64,000 bases of DNA from Symsagittifera roscoffensis. Taxonomy: Eukaryota > Xenacoelomorpha > Acoela > Convolutidae. Below are positions 12,201 through 25,000 of this stretch, one piece after another. The position numbers and the translations under genes are program-made. Every line of letters starts with the position of its first letter. The first letter of the stretch is position 1. Under the pieces are notes generated by a model, which saw only the letters and a list, made by a program, of their open reading frames with translations, did not search any database and was not told the DNA's origin. Where the stretch lies: positions 38,648,438 to 38,712,437 of the forward strand of contig NC_087071.1 in NCBI RefSeq assembly GCF_963678635.1, in the 5' to 3' direction.

Positions 12201-14150
12201 AAATTCTTTTTACTTGTTTGAAACTTTGACTTTCACGAAAGATGTGTTAGAGAAATTAAAACTTTGTTATTTTTTGAAGTGCGTTTTTGCTTAAACCGCG
12301 AACTAAAAACCCACAATAAAAAAATTATAATGAAAAAATGGTGTGTGTTTATCAGCACTTACCCTCTTCAGTTTTCTTTTCAATACTGCATTTATACATT
12401 TTTTTGGTGATCTCTTTTAATTTTACATAGTTGGTTTTTTGATGACGAACATACTATAAAGTTTACAGAGTGCGATTGATTTCTTTATAAGCTTCGCAGC
12501 TATATTTTCCAGGACCATAGGGATGATTGTTTCATCTTCAGTTTTTTTTCAATCCCTCAATTATAGTGTCTTTCATTTTTCCGTATTGCTTTTTGATATG
12601 AAGTTGTTTTTATTTGTTTAAAAATTTGGCTTTCGCAAAAAAGGTATAAGAAAAAAAGAAAACGTTTTATTATGCGGAGTGCGCTTTTGCGTAAACCGCC
12701 AGTTTAAAAAAAAATAATAATATATAAAATTATTTTTAAAAAAATGCTTTTATCAGCGATAATTTTGTTTAATTTTTTGTTTGCCAAAACTAAGGTTTAT
12801 TTTCGAAAATGGTTTAAGCTTTTCAGCGCAAAAAAGAAGGGAATGGGGAGTTATCAAATTTTATGTATCAAATTGTTGAAAGAGAACAAATTAATGGTTT
12901 CACAGCTAGTTAAAAAATCTACTGGTGTGAAAACTAAGTTTCCATGGCTTAGTCGATTAGTTGAATTGATTTTCTTTACAGCTACATAATTGAAATGCAA
13001 TTTCAGATATAGATTTTGTCTTTCTGTGTCAAACATAACAATTCCCCGTTTTTGTGGTTTTGAAACATCGAGCTAGTGTTGTCGTGAAAATCAAACTGAC
13101 TGAGAGATTTAAAAAAGAGGCTTTTAAATTCAAACAAAACATAAAGAGAAAACTGTCAGACTATAATAAATCAAGAATGTTTTTGTTTTGAAAAGTTTGA
13201 AAAAAAAATAATTGTTTAATTTTAAAAAGTAAAAACTTATATAGTATAATTGAAAGGGAGACAAAACTTTATGGCATGATATCTCTAGCGTAAACGATTG
13301 AAATTGATAGCGGCGGCGTTTCATCCGCGGTTAATTAATTTTTTCCAGGACTAAACGTGTCATAATTTCTCCTTCAATTTTATTTCATAAACGCAGTTAT
13401 AAAAGCTTTTGGTAGTTTCCTTCATTTTTTATTTGTGGCTTTTTCATTTGAGCGTACTTTTTGAGCGTCTGAATTTTTTTGGTTTGTAAAAGATGTATAT
13501 AAAAAACGAAACTGTGTTCTTTTCCGGATTCATTTTTGCGTAGACTAAGAACTTTAAAAAAAAAACATTATTAGAATTATAGTGATTGAAAATTGTTTGT
13601 CTTTTTATCAGAGCTAATAGTGTTTTTTCTTTGTTTGTCAGAAACTAATGTATACTTTGCAAAATTGGTGAGATTTTTTACCCGGTGGAGGAAGATTAAG
13701 ATCTATCAAAATTGAGTTTTGTAAAATTAATCATACGAAAAAACTAACTATTTCAGAGCTAGTTAAAAATTGCCACAAAACTTTTTTGTCATAGAAAAAT
13801 CCATTATCCTCATATTTACTTTAACAAAAAACATAAAGATTTTAGGTTAAAATTTTTTCATTTGAAATGATTTAGTCCTAGACTTCAAATTCAATTGACG
13901 GTTTGATTCTAAATTTTTTTTCAGCGGATGGCTATTCAGTTTTTTGGCTTGAGTTAAAACGCGATTACCAAGCCAAGTTTTAAGAAAAACGGTAATTGCC
14001 GGAGTTTGATGGTATAGAATCTATGTTTCCATGGGTTTGTCTACGAGTTAGTCTGATTTTCCTAACAACTACATAGTTGAGGTGTTTTTTAGGATTGGTG
14101 TTTTATCCTTGGTGTTTTGAAAATTCCAGCTAGTATTGTCGTCAAAATTA
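6236..14150 (+). repeat. Degenerate kilobase-scale repeat field, no genes
   Basis: About 8 kb of AT-rich DNA made of diverged copies of one long unit. The block 'cgagctagtgttgtcgtga' recurs near 8,480, 9,170, 10,437, 11,395 (diverged), 13,067 and 14,128. The block 'gttgcaaccgtgtttga...ttcaaacagcttc' recurs near 6,236 (diverged), 9,414, 10,681, 11,608, 11,947 and 13,319. The block 'gtgcgtttttgcgtaaac' recurs near 9,760, 10,040, 10,990, 12,285, 12,680 and 13,530. Block order is largely kept and spacing runs from about 0.7 to 1.7 kb. All frames are shattered. The type of repeat is unknown. Confidence 0.7.
11423..11488 (+). repeat. Perfect 33-bp tandem duplication
   Basis: Two identical 33-bp units start at 11,423 and 11,456 (core GAGATAGGAAAACAGGCTTC). 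They lie inside one degenerate repeat copy. Being identical in diverged surroundings, the duplication is recent or a slippage/assembly product. Confidence 0.85.
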
Positions 14151-14324
14151 AATTGACTGAGAGATATGAAAAACAAGCTTAAAAATTTGAACAAAATATA
14201 CAAAAACACTCAATGTGAATTGAATCAAAAAAAAATTTGTTTTCAAAAACTGAAAAAAAAGACACAATTATTTTTAAAATATGAAGCTTGGGTAATATAT
14301 GTTGACAAAAAACTTTGTCTTTAC

Positions 14325-14402
14325 ATAAAATCAATCAAACAAGAACGCAACCCCATTTATAAAATAATTAATGGCAATGCATTCTTGTTTGATTGATTTT
14401 AT
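14325..14402. repeat. Perfect inverted repeat, 21-bp arms
   Basis: Arms at 14,325-14,345 and 14,382-14,402 are exact reverse complements (core CAATCAAACAAGAA) around a 36-bp AT-rich loop. Partial complementarity extends outward (GACAAA...TTTGTC-like words). It may be a hairpin or the remains of a small foldback element. Confidence 0.75.
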
Positions 14403-14664
14403 TCAGCTTTGTGTTGTGTCAGACAAACTTTATTTTGTTTTCGAAAAGGATTTGTTTTTGGAAAGAGCTTTTTTAACTCACAAATTTAAAATAAACAGGA
14501 TGTGATTAAACTCTAGATGAAGTCCGTCAGTCCGTAGTTCTTTTGTTCCCTGATTACTTGGATGATAGTTTCCTCTCCATATTTGTTTCCTAATGGCAAG
14601 TATAGTGTTTTTTTTTGGTTTTTTCTGGAATAATTTTTCAAACTACACAAGTGGAGAAAAAGAA

Positions 14665-15500
14665 GTGCAATTTCGAGTTTTTTTTCTCTGAAAAGAGTTT
14701 TGAAAAGATAATTTCATACAATATACTTCTTGCAAAATTGAGCAAACGACTTAGTTGATCGGAGCAAAAAAATGATCGATGGTACGTCCATGAAATTTTA
14801 AAACTTGATTTCCGAGACTGACAAGTTTTTTCCGGGTCTGAAATAAAACAGTTTTCATCCCCTCGACTAAATATTTTAAAACGCGTGAAATTAGAAGAAA
14901 CATCAGTATTTTGTGTTGTTGCCATATTGAGTAATTCAATTTTTTGAAGCAAGTTTTTTCAATTTGTGCATACCGATCTTATAAAGCTAAATTTTAAGTT
15001 TGCACAAGTCTGTTATCGATACGTAATTCGCAGTTCGAACTTGCTAGCTCCTGATGTTTTATAGTTGGTGTTCAGATATATTATGACTGCATTTTGGAAA
15101 CCAGCGAAAACCACTTCTAAAAGGTTAGAGGTTGTTTCAATAAACTCATTTCAGGGTAAAATTGTTCTTTAATTTTCCGTTGTGAAATTCATTGGCAAAT
15201 ATATGGTTTCCGATTTTGTACTCTGCAATAGACCCTTTTTTTAAAAAGTTTTATAAGAAAATTGAAAACAAATCATGAGAAATAACTATAAAAATTTAGT
15301 TCCAACTTTAAAATGTTCTTGTGAGAAAAAAATTTTTCTTGTAGTTTTCTTGGAACGTAATTTTGCAGAATTTTGTCAGATTTGCAAAAGAAAAAAGGTC
15401 AGATGTCTACTTAGCGTCAAATTGAAATTGCAAACAACGGAAAATGAAAATACAGAAAAGAGTTTGGTGTATGTCGCGATTGATTTTTTCAATTGATTGT
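14665..15500 (+). repeat. Diverged direct duplication, copy A (about 0.85 kb)
   Basis: Collinear with 17,215-18,100. Shared blocks include 'tccatgaaat', 'ccgggtctgaaa', 'cctcgacta', 'tttgcataccgatc' or a near variant, 'aattcgcagttcgaactt', 'tagctcctga', 'ctaaaaggtta' and 'aaactcatttcag'. Neither copy keeps a shared open frame over its full length. It looks like an old segmental duplication. Confidence 0.75.
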
Positions 15501-16733
15501 CCGCCTCATTTCGAGATGTCAGAAAAACTTTTTAAGCGAATGATTTTTACAATTCAAGATATTTACAACGAAAATGTAATTTTTTTTGTCTATTTAGTAT
15601 ATATTTGTTTTCTAAAAAATTTAACGAAAATAAATTTTATTGTTTTCTGCGTTTTTTTTAAACAAAGTAACAAAATTTGTAAATGGTGTGATAAAAAAAG
15701 TAGCATCTTGAGCTTAAAATAGAAAAAAAAAGTTTCTAATCTGTAGATATTTTCCGTAAAATAAAAATGTTTAAAAATTAGCAATTCGGCTTAATCACGA
15801 ATAAAAATGGGCGATTATTGCTGGCTTAATTGCGTAGTCGGCTAAGATACCTTTTAAAATCGAGATTAAAAATATAATCTCTCCTTAAATTGTTGTATGA
15901 CGCTATTTGGACCGTATAGTGTCAAATCTTTTATGATCAAGAGCAAGTTATTCATTAATTTAGAGAAATCATCATGCTTATTTTGTTTACTTGAAAAGAA
16001 ATGTTGTTTGTTTTTGTCTAAGTTTTATGTGAAGTTTTAATGGTATTCATTTGGCTATATAAATTTTCGTACTATTTTTTCAGATTGCCATTAACCTTAT
16101 CAACAAAATCAGCAGGCTGATCTGAATGTAGCACAGAAAAAGAAACACATTCATGTACTTCATGTTTAGAGAGACGCCTTGACGATTGAACTAGGTTTAT
16201 CGAAAACTGAGCCTGATTTCCCCATAATATTAGAAGAAATTGTTTGACCTGTTTTAAGAATTTATCTTTAGTTAATCTTTTTTCTAAGAAATTGCACCAT
16301 CTTTTGAAGGTACTTATTTTTGGAATTCGTCATTTTTTCTCCACAATCATTCAAATTGAGAGAAAAGAGTTAAAAATTTTGTTGTATCCCAGTTTATCCG
16401 GCTATTTTATGCCAGCATTTTGGAAGATTGCTCAGCATAAAATTCAGTGAAATTCCGATAAGCCTCATAAACTTGCATAAACAAATAAGAATCCAGCCGA
16501 ATGAAACATATCAACAGTTTCGACAAGTGTTTGCTGCCTATTGCAAAAAGAACTACTTGAAAATTTCAAATAATAGTAAAATTAGAAAAGGTCGTTCAAA
16601 AAACGTGGTTTGAAACACCCTGTTTTTATTCCAGATCTGGTTAGCTGATTTGAGCTATCATGTGTTTGCATCACAATAAAAAAAAATTTGATTGGTTTCC
16701 TTACATAATGAAATAGACTGAACAAAAAATTAC

Positions 16734-16800
16734 CTGAGCTTTCCAGAACCAAAAATGACAGAGTAATTACAAAAAGACAAATCAACTGAAAATTGGCCAT
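16734..16800 (-). CDS. Candidate first coding exon with signal peptide
   Basis: On the minus strand, ATG at 16,800 in good context (AAAATGG) opens a frame starting MANFQLICLFVITLSFLV, a textbook signal peptide: short polar start, hydrophobic core, then LESS. The frame meets a possible donor (CTCAG|GTAATT) after 67 nt, which fits a first exon ending just after the signal peptide of a secreted protein. Without the splice the frame continues about 50 codons with no domain. I could not find a matching second exon downstream. The AT-rich background makes hydrophobic chance ORFs common, so this is only a candidate. Confidence 0.3.
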
Positions 16801-16939
16801 TTTACGAGCGGAAACTTATGAAAATTTATGAAAATTACAGAGCGGCTCGAAGATTGTAAACTTCTCAGCTGTAAAACTAATCCGTGAACGAAATGTTTAG
16901 CTGTTGAAATTTTACTTAACCGGGCTTGCTATATGTGTT

Positions 16940-17110
16940 CAGTTTTCAATGCGATTCCGCAACAAGGTCGCTCCTTTTGTTCTTCTTTTGTTCTTTTGTT
17001 TACTTGCGTCAATTCGACAGAATTTTAACATAGTTAAAAATTTGTCTCTGAATTCTAGAGACCTAAGCTCAATTTTGCGCCTATTCAGTGCACAAGTAGG
17101 TTTCATATTG
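16940..17110 (-). mobile_element. Small inverted-repeat element, copy 2 (reverse orientation)
   Basis: Reverse-complement relative of the element at 3253-3454. It shares 'gattccgcaacaagg', 'gctcc-ttttgttcttcttttgttc', 'gcgcctattcagtgcaca' and 'tctctgaattctagagac'. The terminal inverted repeats are eroded, so the ends are approximate. Confidence 0.55.
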
Positions 17111-17214
17111 ATTTTTCTATAAAACTTGAGATGGTAGTGAAGGGAAAATTGAAAGATAAAACACTCGAATATTTAAAAGAATTATTTAAAGTACAAAAGT
17201 GGACAAAACAAAGC

Positions 17215-18100
17215 GCAAGTTCAAGTTATTTTTCTCTAAAATGCATATTGTTATAGATGATTTCAAACAATTTTCTTCTCTTAAATTAAGCAAAAGTTAC
17301 CCTTGAATTAAAAGAATATGATTGGAGCTATGTCCATGAAATATTTTTTTATTTGATTTTTATGACTAAAATGTTCTTTCCGGGTCTGAAAAAGACAATT
17401 TTTGTCACCTCGACTAACGGTTTAAAACGCGAGAGAGCGTAAGAAACATAGATAACTTGTTATGTTGGTATGCTGAATAGTTCAAGTTTTTGATGCAGTT
17501 TTTTTAAATTTGCATACCGATCGAATAAAGCTGAAACTAAATTTTGCAATATTTCTACAAAAGATCTTTCATCGATACTTAATTCGCAGTTCGAACTTGT
17601 TAGCTCCTGACGGGTTTTATGTGTTGTTCAGATATATTTTGACAGAATTCTTGAAACCAGCAAAAAACAACTCTAAAAGGTTAGTGGTTGTTTCGTTAAA
17701 CTCATTTCAGAACAAATTTGTTTTAATGATTTTCCGCAATGAATTTCCTTGGCAAAATTTCAAAATGGCGGATGGGTTTGCGATATTGCACTCTGCAACA
17801 GAGGATAATGCTTAAACTGGTTCTGAGAAAAAAAAGAAATTTTTATTAGAAATAACTTTGAAAATGTTTGTATGCAACGTTCCAAATTTAAAATATTCGG
17901 GCAGGTATCTTGTAGTGTTCTTGGAGCCTAATTTAACAGTAATTTGTAAGAATTTCAAAAAAAATTTTTAAAAATGACTAATGGGTAGTTTTTGTCATTC
18001 GTGACCGTTTAGCGTCAATTGTAAAATGCAAACTAGGGAAACTTAAAATATTTAGAAAACAGTCTGGTGTTTATCGCGAATGACTTTGACTGGTTTCAAT
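17215..18100 (+). repeat. Diverged direct duplication, copy B
   Basis: Partner of 14,665-15,500, offset by about 2.55-2.6 kb. The reverse-oriented small element at about 16,940-17,110 ends just before this copy begins. Confidence 0.75.
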
Positions 18101-20244
18101 TTGCTAAACATGTTTTTGCACTATTTTTGCAAGAATTGATTTTACCTTATAGTGTAAAATCAATTTCCGTTGGAATCCATTCAAAATCATTTTACGTTAA
18201 TAATTAATTTAGTAGGCAAACAACAAATAAAAACTGAATCAAGAAACTTTGTGGCAGTTTCGACATTTGGTCAGAAGAAAGAAATGCTATTTAAGCTCCT
18301 GCTGATCTGATCTTAAGAAAAATTCGAAAATATCAAACATTACACACATTTTGAAAAAATTTCTCCGCTAATTTTTCAAATCTGACGATCATGTTCTAAA
18401 ACTTGCACTTTTTTCATATGTTACACTGCTGCTTCACGTTGTGCCCCAACTTTTCAATAATGGTACGGGAAGATTTTGTAGTGCGTTCGAACTCAAAGAA
18501 CACCTGGACAAATTATTTTTCATCTGGGAAGACGGGACAGTTCCAGGCAAGCAAACGTCCAATTTAAACGTTATCGCAAATTTTTCAAACCGTATGAAAA
18601 AAACTGAAACATTTGCACTAAAAATTTTGAAATTTATATGCTGAAAAACAGTTCTTAAAAATTTTAAATGTTTTAGTGAAGTTTTCCTTTTTGTTAGTTT
18701 TTGCCATCCGAATGTCTTTTACTTTCAATTTTTTAGTTTTATGTGACTTGAAAAATTTCCCTAAGTAAAAACTATACTCTTATCGAAGCAAAGACGTATC
18801 GAAGCCTAATGAAAAAACGTTTTCTAACTTTGATCTATTACTGATAGAGTTTCGGTCTTTTTTGCAGGGGTAAAGTTTCTATAGAAAAAAAAACGGTTTT
18901 TAAGAAAACATATTTTGACCAAAAAAACTATCCCATCTTACAATCAACATACTCTTAAATATGCTGAGCTCAACTTTTTCATAATTTTTTTAGTGTTCTT
19001 TTTTGTGGTTTGATTTGAAATTTACTATTTTGAAGTATTTGGAATAATGATTAAAATTTGGCCCATATCATTTTTCTGCGGACTCTGTTATATTTGGCGG
19101 ACTCTGTGAAGAGATGTATATTGAGCCAAACCGGATTAAGGTTGCCTGATTTTTGCAAATAACGGTTGTTATACACAAGCCTATTGTATAACTTCAATTT
19201 CTGTTTTTCATAGCAGACTTTCTTGATAAGTTTTTTTCGTCCAGAGTTTTGAGCAAAGACACTTCCAAGCGTTTCATAGGTTATTTTCATAGCTCGCATC
19301 TGTCCAAGATAAAATTAAGTTTTTGTAGGTATCTGTTAAGTATTTTTAAATTAGACTTAAATCAAAAAATCCACAAAAAATCTAATTTCAAAGAATCTAA
19401 ATTCTCAACCATCACTTGGCTGTTCTACGACTAAGAGAAGTTGCTGCTTTCAATTCGCTAGTTTTAGAATTGATAGCATTCATTAAATAAATCAGATGTG
19501 TCAGTGGTTCAATAATTCTGAGATTGTAATGATTTGTTGATAATTCGACCAACAAAAAACGACGGTGAAAAATTAATGGTAAAAGTTCAGGTATTCAATA
19601 TTCAGGTATAACGCCCAACGTTTTTAAATGATAATGAACGCAGTGAAGATGTTAAAATTTGTCGTTCAGTTTGATTGCTTGTATTATATAATAATCGCAG
19701 ACTGTATTCTTTTGTTGATAATTCAGGAAACAAACCATTGCGGTTAAAAACTAAATTGTTTTGTAATTTATTAAAAGTTCAGTGTTCAGGTCCACTGTTT
19801 TTGACTGTTAATGATATTAAAAAAGATACCATTATTTGTCGTGCTTGTATTTGACAACTATATGTTTTATACAAGAAAAAATCTCCAAAAATAATCTCGT
19901 TCAATTTTAGCTTTTCGAGATTGGAGTTCTGATTTTTGTATTTTGATCTCTTCTGAAATTATTTTAAAAAAACTTTTTCAAAAGAAAGTTAACGCTTTCT
20001 GCTAACTTTAAAAAGCGCAAAAAATATTTTAAGATTGTCCGGTTTTAAAAACAGTTTTAAGTGTCATAATTAACGCCGTAACCATAAAAACATATCTATT
20101 GATCCAGTTTTTCGAATTTGGGTTAGTTTTCTCAAAAACCCCAAGTTTAATTTAATTTTTTTGAAAACTGAAATCTTCAAAAAAAAGCATCACTCTTAAA
20201 CTCTTTTTAAAAGAGACAAATTTATTGATTTTTTTTGTTTCGTT
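18101..20244. other. No supported gene
   Basis: AT-rich DNA. One stretch (18,441-18,644, plus) has a protein-like frame with unusually balanced composition in its first half, but no clear splice signals or family. I do not call it a gene. Confidence 0.4.
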
Positions 20245-20425
20245 CTAACTTTTGTTTAGAAAAAAACTGCTGTCCTTCGTCGTAATGAGGACCCGTTTTA
20301 CATGAGCAGGGAAAAAATTTTTCCATCCTGCCAGGAATATGTAGTTTCCAGGGCAATCCTTTGCTTCCTGGCAGAGCCATCCAGGCACCTTGCCTGCAAG
20401 TGTATGATATAAAGTACTTGAACAC
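20245..20425 (-). CDS. Candidate terminal exon beside element 1
   Basis: A GC-rich island in AT-rich DNA, open on the minus strand in two overlapping frames. If spliced at the acceptor ACTTGCAG (20,394-20,401), the exon 20,245-20,393 reads VPGWLCQEAKDCPGNYIF and on to a stop at 20,245. The other frame continues from 20,425 to a stop near 20,222 and contains PWKLHIPGRMEKFFPCSCK. Both look more protein-like than the background; at most one is real. I do not recognise either. The 5' LTR of element 1 starts 3 bp outside this interval, so if this is a gene the element landed in its intron or at its exon edge. Confidence 0.3.
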
Positions 20426-20427
20426 CT

Positions 20428-20836
20428 TGGAACCTGATCTAAACTACATTTTATTATTGGTCATAAATTAGATATTTTATCACTATAAAATATTTAAAAT
20501 TAACCAATCATGATCCATCTAACTAACAAACCACTTATTTGTAAGTGCTGAAATTACTCGTAATTTCAGCACCAGAGAGTTGAATTTAACTTACAAATTA
20601 GTTACCTCTCCAAGAGAACTTTAGCAATCGCAATAAGCCAGTATACTTTAGATCTATTGAGCCTAGCAGAGACTAATTAAACACCCTGAGACTAGTACAT
20701 ATGCGAGTAAGATTAGGATCGGTATTAGACTAAGAAGTTGCACGAATCTATCCGTTCGAAAATAAGATAGCGTGACGAACAGACGGTGTACCCTATCCGA
20801 AATTACTCTATGAGTTAGACCTAAGAACTCAACTCA
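20428..20836 (+). repeat. Element 1 5' LTR (409 bp)
   Basis: Starts TGGAACCTGATC and ends CAACTCA, giving TG...CA ends. It contains TATAAAA at 20,484 and, unusually downstream of it, ACCAATCA near 20,502. It matches the 3' LTR along its whole length with small indels near 20,770. Confidence 0.9.
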
Positions 20837-20838
20837 TC

Positions 20839-20849
20839 TGGTGCGACCA
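20839..20849 (+). other. Element 1 primer binding site
   Basis: TGGTGCGACCA begins 2 nt after the 5' LTR, as expected for a site pairing with a tRNA 3' CCA end. The same 11 nt follow the 5' LTR of element 2 at 48,282. I could not assign the tRNA. Confidence 0.7.
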
Positions 20850-22021
20850 TAAGTCTCGAATAAGACCTTAAAGAACAAGATAGCTTAAAACTAACAAGAT
20901 AGATTAGAACTAGACAAAACATTTTCAAAATGTTACATGACAATAATTTAATTGAAATGTCTCTACGACTCAATAGATCAGAGCCGCTATTCCGTACAAT
21001 ACGAGAACTACCAGGTATTGGAAGAAGACCTCGGACAAGAGACAATCTACGACTACATAGAAAATTACCATTAAATTTCATGGTCGTACGGCAGAAGCCA
21101 ACACAAACTTTTTTATTTAGAATATTACTAGCAATATGTTTAGATTTTCATTTGCAAACATAAAATCCTTGAAGGAAATCTTCAATGATTATATCAGGCG
21201 CTAAACCAAATTGACTATTGTACAATAACGATTGATAAGAACACCTCAGATCGTTACCTTCAATTCTGCAGTAAATTCAAAAAAGATAACTTAAAATTAT
21301 ATTTATTGAAAATAAAAATAAAAATTAGTGAACATGATCATAAATTATTTATAATATAAATCATCTTGTCATCTCCAGCCTCATCGCCTAAACATAACAG
21401 CAATCATAAATATACTAATATCCTAAAAACTAAACCTTTTTATCAATTTAAATTAAATTATTTCAAAAGGCTTATCCTAACTTTTATCTTTTTTTTAACT
21501 TAACGTTATTTAATCTTAAATTAGATCATCAAGGCTTATCCTTGGATCAAATAGAACAATTTTGTTCTCCCCCACCCACTTAACAAGTGTCTAACGACCT
21601 CAAATGTCAATTGACTACCCAACCCTTTCAAAAGACCCAGGACTAATTTTTCGATCCCACTAACCATTCTAATTAGGCTAAACAGTGAAGAACTTCGGTT
21701 ATTCATCCTTCACTTGACCCACCCTCTTACCTGACCCAGGATAAATCTTAAACTTAGTAAGTTTAAAATAATACCTAACGAACTACTTGCGCTATAATTA
21801 TACCTGAACCTTGTGGATCGATTTACTATTCTCCAACCCTTGAACACAATCATAACCCCTAAGTAAGATTAAGTAAGTTAACACCTTAACTTAGATTAGC
21901 CACGAGAAAGTAACAATCATTCTTCGGAATCGATATATACTTTTCTATCCAAACCTGAATAAAAGACCCAAGTTAGGCTAGCCGAAAAATTGTAAGGCTA
22001 GCATCCTTCATCCTAAACCTT
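20850..22021 (+). other. Element 1 leader region with one short open frame
   Basis: About 1.2 kb between primer site and gag. ATG at 20,930 opens a 77-codon basic frame (MLHDNNLIEMSLRLNRS start, then an Arg-rich stretch) ending at 21,163. It could be the start of a spliced gag or a chance ORF. The rest has no open frame. Confidence 0.3.
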
Positions 22022-25000
22022 ATGTCACTGAAAAATTTAGGAAATAAACAAACAATTGTACTACACAATTGTGAAATAAAACACAACCAAAAATACGATC
22101 TCGTAAATACCCCGCACAAACAAACAATTGGATACATCCGATCAAAACGACAAACAATAAAAAGAAAAATTTTAAGTAAGCAAAGACAGAATACACGAAA
22201 AAGATTTTCAAAAAGAAGAAATGCAGTCTCCGAATCAGAAGTCAGCAATTAGACGCACTATATAAACTAAAAGACTCAGTAATAAAAATTACTCAATCCA
22301 TGATCAAATAAATTTTTCCGACTCAGAAGCCACATCACACTCATCAAAACAAGGAAAAAGAAGAATAAAAAAGATATACAAAAATAAACCAGTACATCTA
22401 TACAATTGGAATCAACCAATCAGACATATTGAACATTACGCACTAACAGCCATAAAAAGATCAAATGAGCCACACTCAAAGTGATAAAAGTCCAGACTAA
22501 AATTCTGTTTTTCCATTTCTCATCACTTCACTCACTGATGATAGAGGACAAATACAACTTTGAAATAATCTAATCGCAAATTTATTCGAACGAGGAATCA
22601 GCCCATGCAAAGCAGAATTCCCAGAAATAAAAATCAAAAGACAGATTGTCGAACATTATTTAAAAGAAGAATGTAACCTAACATAACAATATGGAAATTA
22701 TACCATAGAACTCAGTACACCACGAAAGTTTCATAGTAAATATGTTATCCAAACAGACGACATCGATGTAGAATTTTGAAAATTTTTCACAGAATACATT
22801 AAAAGCATACAATTACGAAAATCACAGAGAGCAAATTCAATTTTTACTAACGAAGATTTTGCAATATTATATGGTTATTTATCTATACTGGAAAAAACTG
22901 AAACTTAAAGTACGTCACCAGTTAGAACATCAAGACACACAAAAGTAAGAAATGAAATTGCCGCATTCTCAGCATTTTTAAACACAATCCGTGAAATTTT
23001 TATCAGTAAAGAAGTCTCAAAAAACGCTAAACATGATTTACAAAAAATCTTAGCATGGTTTATAATTGACTATTTCACACATAATATTGATTTAATTGCA
23101 CAAGCAAGAAAAAACGTTAGACCTCAAAGTACCAATGACGACACTGTCATTGAAGAACAATCAGATTATGTTTGGGACCATGAATGGTCTCATCCACTAA
23201 TCCCAAACATCCCAATCGACATCTCAAGTCAAGCAATTAGTACAATATCTATTCACAAAGATTGCATAAAAGTATTTCCACTTACAATAGATGCAACACC
23301 TTTATATTATAATCCATTCCTACCCGATAGACAAAATAATAGTTTAAATTCAACTGTTATACAACAGGAAAATCTAAATGGAACTATAAATCTTACACAA
23401 CAAGATATTCAAACAGCATCACTTTTTATAATTGAAGAAATAGTTGAAACAATAGTTACAACTAATTAACAAAGTATTTCACCGATACATCCAAATATCA
23501 CAACACCAAGAGCTAAAAATCCAACATTGCCACAAGTAACATTACCAGCTACGGTTAAATCCTCGGTTGCTCCAAAATTTTCACATATGGACTATCAGAC
23601 ATACAGACCAATGACAAAACCGTCAAAACCAAGAAAAACGTTCAGAAGAAACAATTAAAAACACGGAAAACATTCGCAAGAAGTAATTTTGCGGAACACA
23701 ATTATAATTACGTAAATCCATCACAAACAACTCAACCTCCTCGAAGAAATACGCAAAATATTTACTTTCACAAAAATCGAATTTCCCAAATACATCAACA
23801 AACTCAGTAAACTTCCAAGACCATCCACACCCCTCACAAGATCATAGCGAAAACTATACATTTTTCCAACAAAATAGAAATAAACAACAAACCACCCTAT
23901 TATACAAACTATTTATCATCCGATGATGATGATTATTATCAACCAAATATTTTCGCACCATACACAAATGAATATTGAACACGAAAACTTCGACAAACTC
24001 AAGCACCTCAAAATGTGAAGATTTACCCACAAAACCCAGCTGATATACAAAGTTACCAACCATTACATATACAAAACCCAATTAATACACAATCATATCA
24101 ACCAGCACAATCATAAAACCCAATTAGTATGCATTCCTAGCAACCAACACAAATGCAAAATGAAATACTACTACCATATTATTTACAACAACATGAAATA
24201 ACAAAAAATCAACTTACAACTTTTTCACAAATACCAAATGCCGCAGAATCGCTACAAATGATGATGAATCTATACCTAATGGGTAGATCTTCGATAACAT
24301 CAAGTAAACCATTAATGGTATTTACAGGCACAGACCCTGAATATTCCGTAGAAGATTATTTGAATGCAGCCACAGCAAACTTAATTTTAAATATAGGACC
24401 TGAACCAATTAATACACCGCTTCACCAAAAGCGTTAATACACCACAGCGTTAATTTAAACAACGCTTGATGGCGCAGCTCAAAAATGGTTCTCAGTTCTA
24501 CCTATAGACATAAAATCAGATTGAAAAAAATTCACACAAGAATTCTCAAACATGTTTGATTCTGAAAGAAACAAACAACATCGAAGAGTTTTATGTAACG
24601 AAATTCGCAGGTTACCAAATGAAACAATTAAACAATTGGCTGTTAGAATCGAAACAGTAGTTCGAAAAGCATATTCACTCAACACACAAGATTATAAAAA
24701 CACGAAAATGACGGATATCTTAATGATGACACTGACACCTCAATTTAGGTAAATAGCTATTAAAAAGAGATCATCACATCCTTCCTCAATTCGAGAACCA
24801 GATTTAGATTTTCGAAAACTAGTTGATAAACTAGAACAAGTAGAAATCACAATGAAACTTGAAGAGACAGAAAATCTCAAACTACAATATGTTAATAGAA
24901 TCGAAACAAATACTACACATATAAACAACATACAGGATTCAGATGTAGATCTATCTGAAAAAATCACTGAAATTCTAAACATATATGAGAAAAATCCAAA

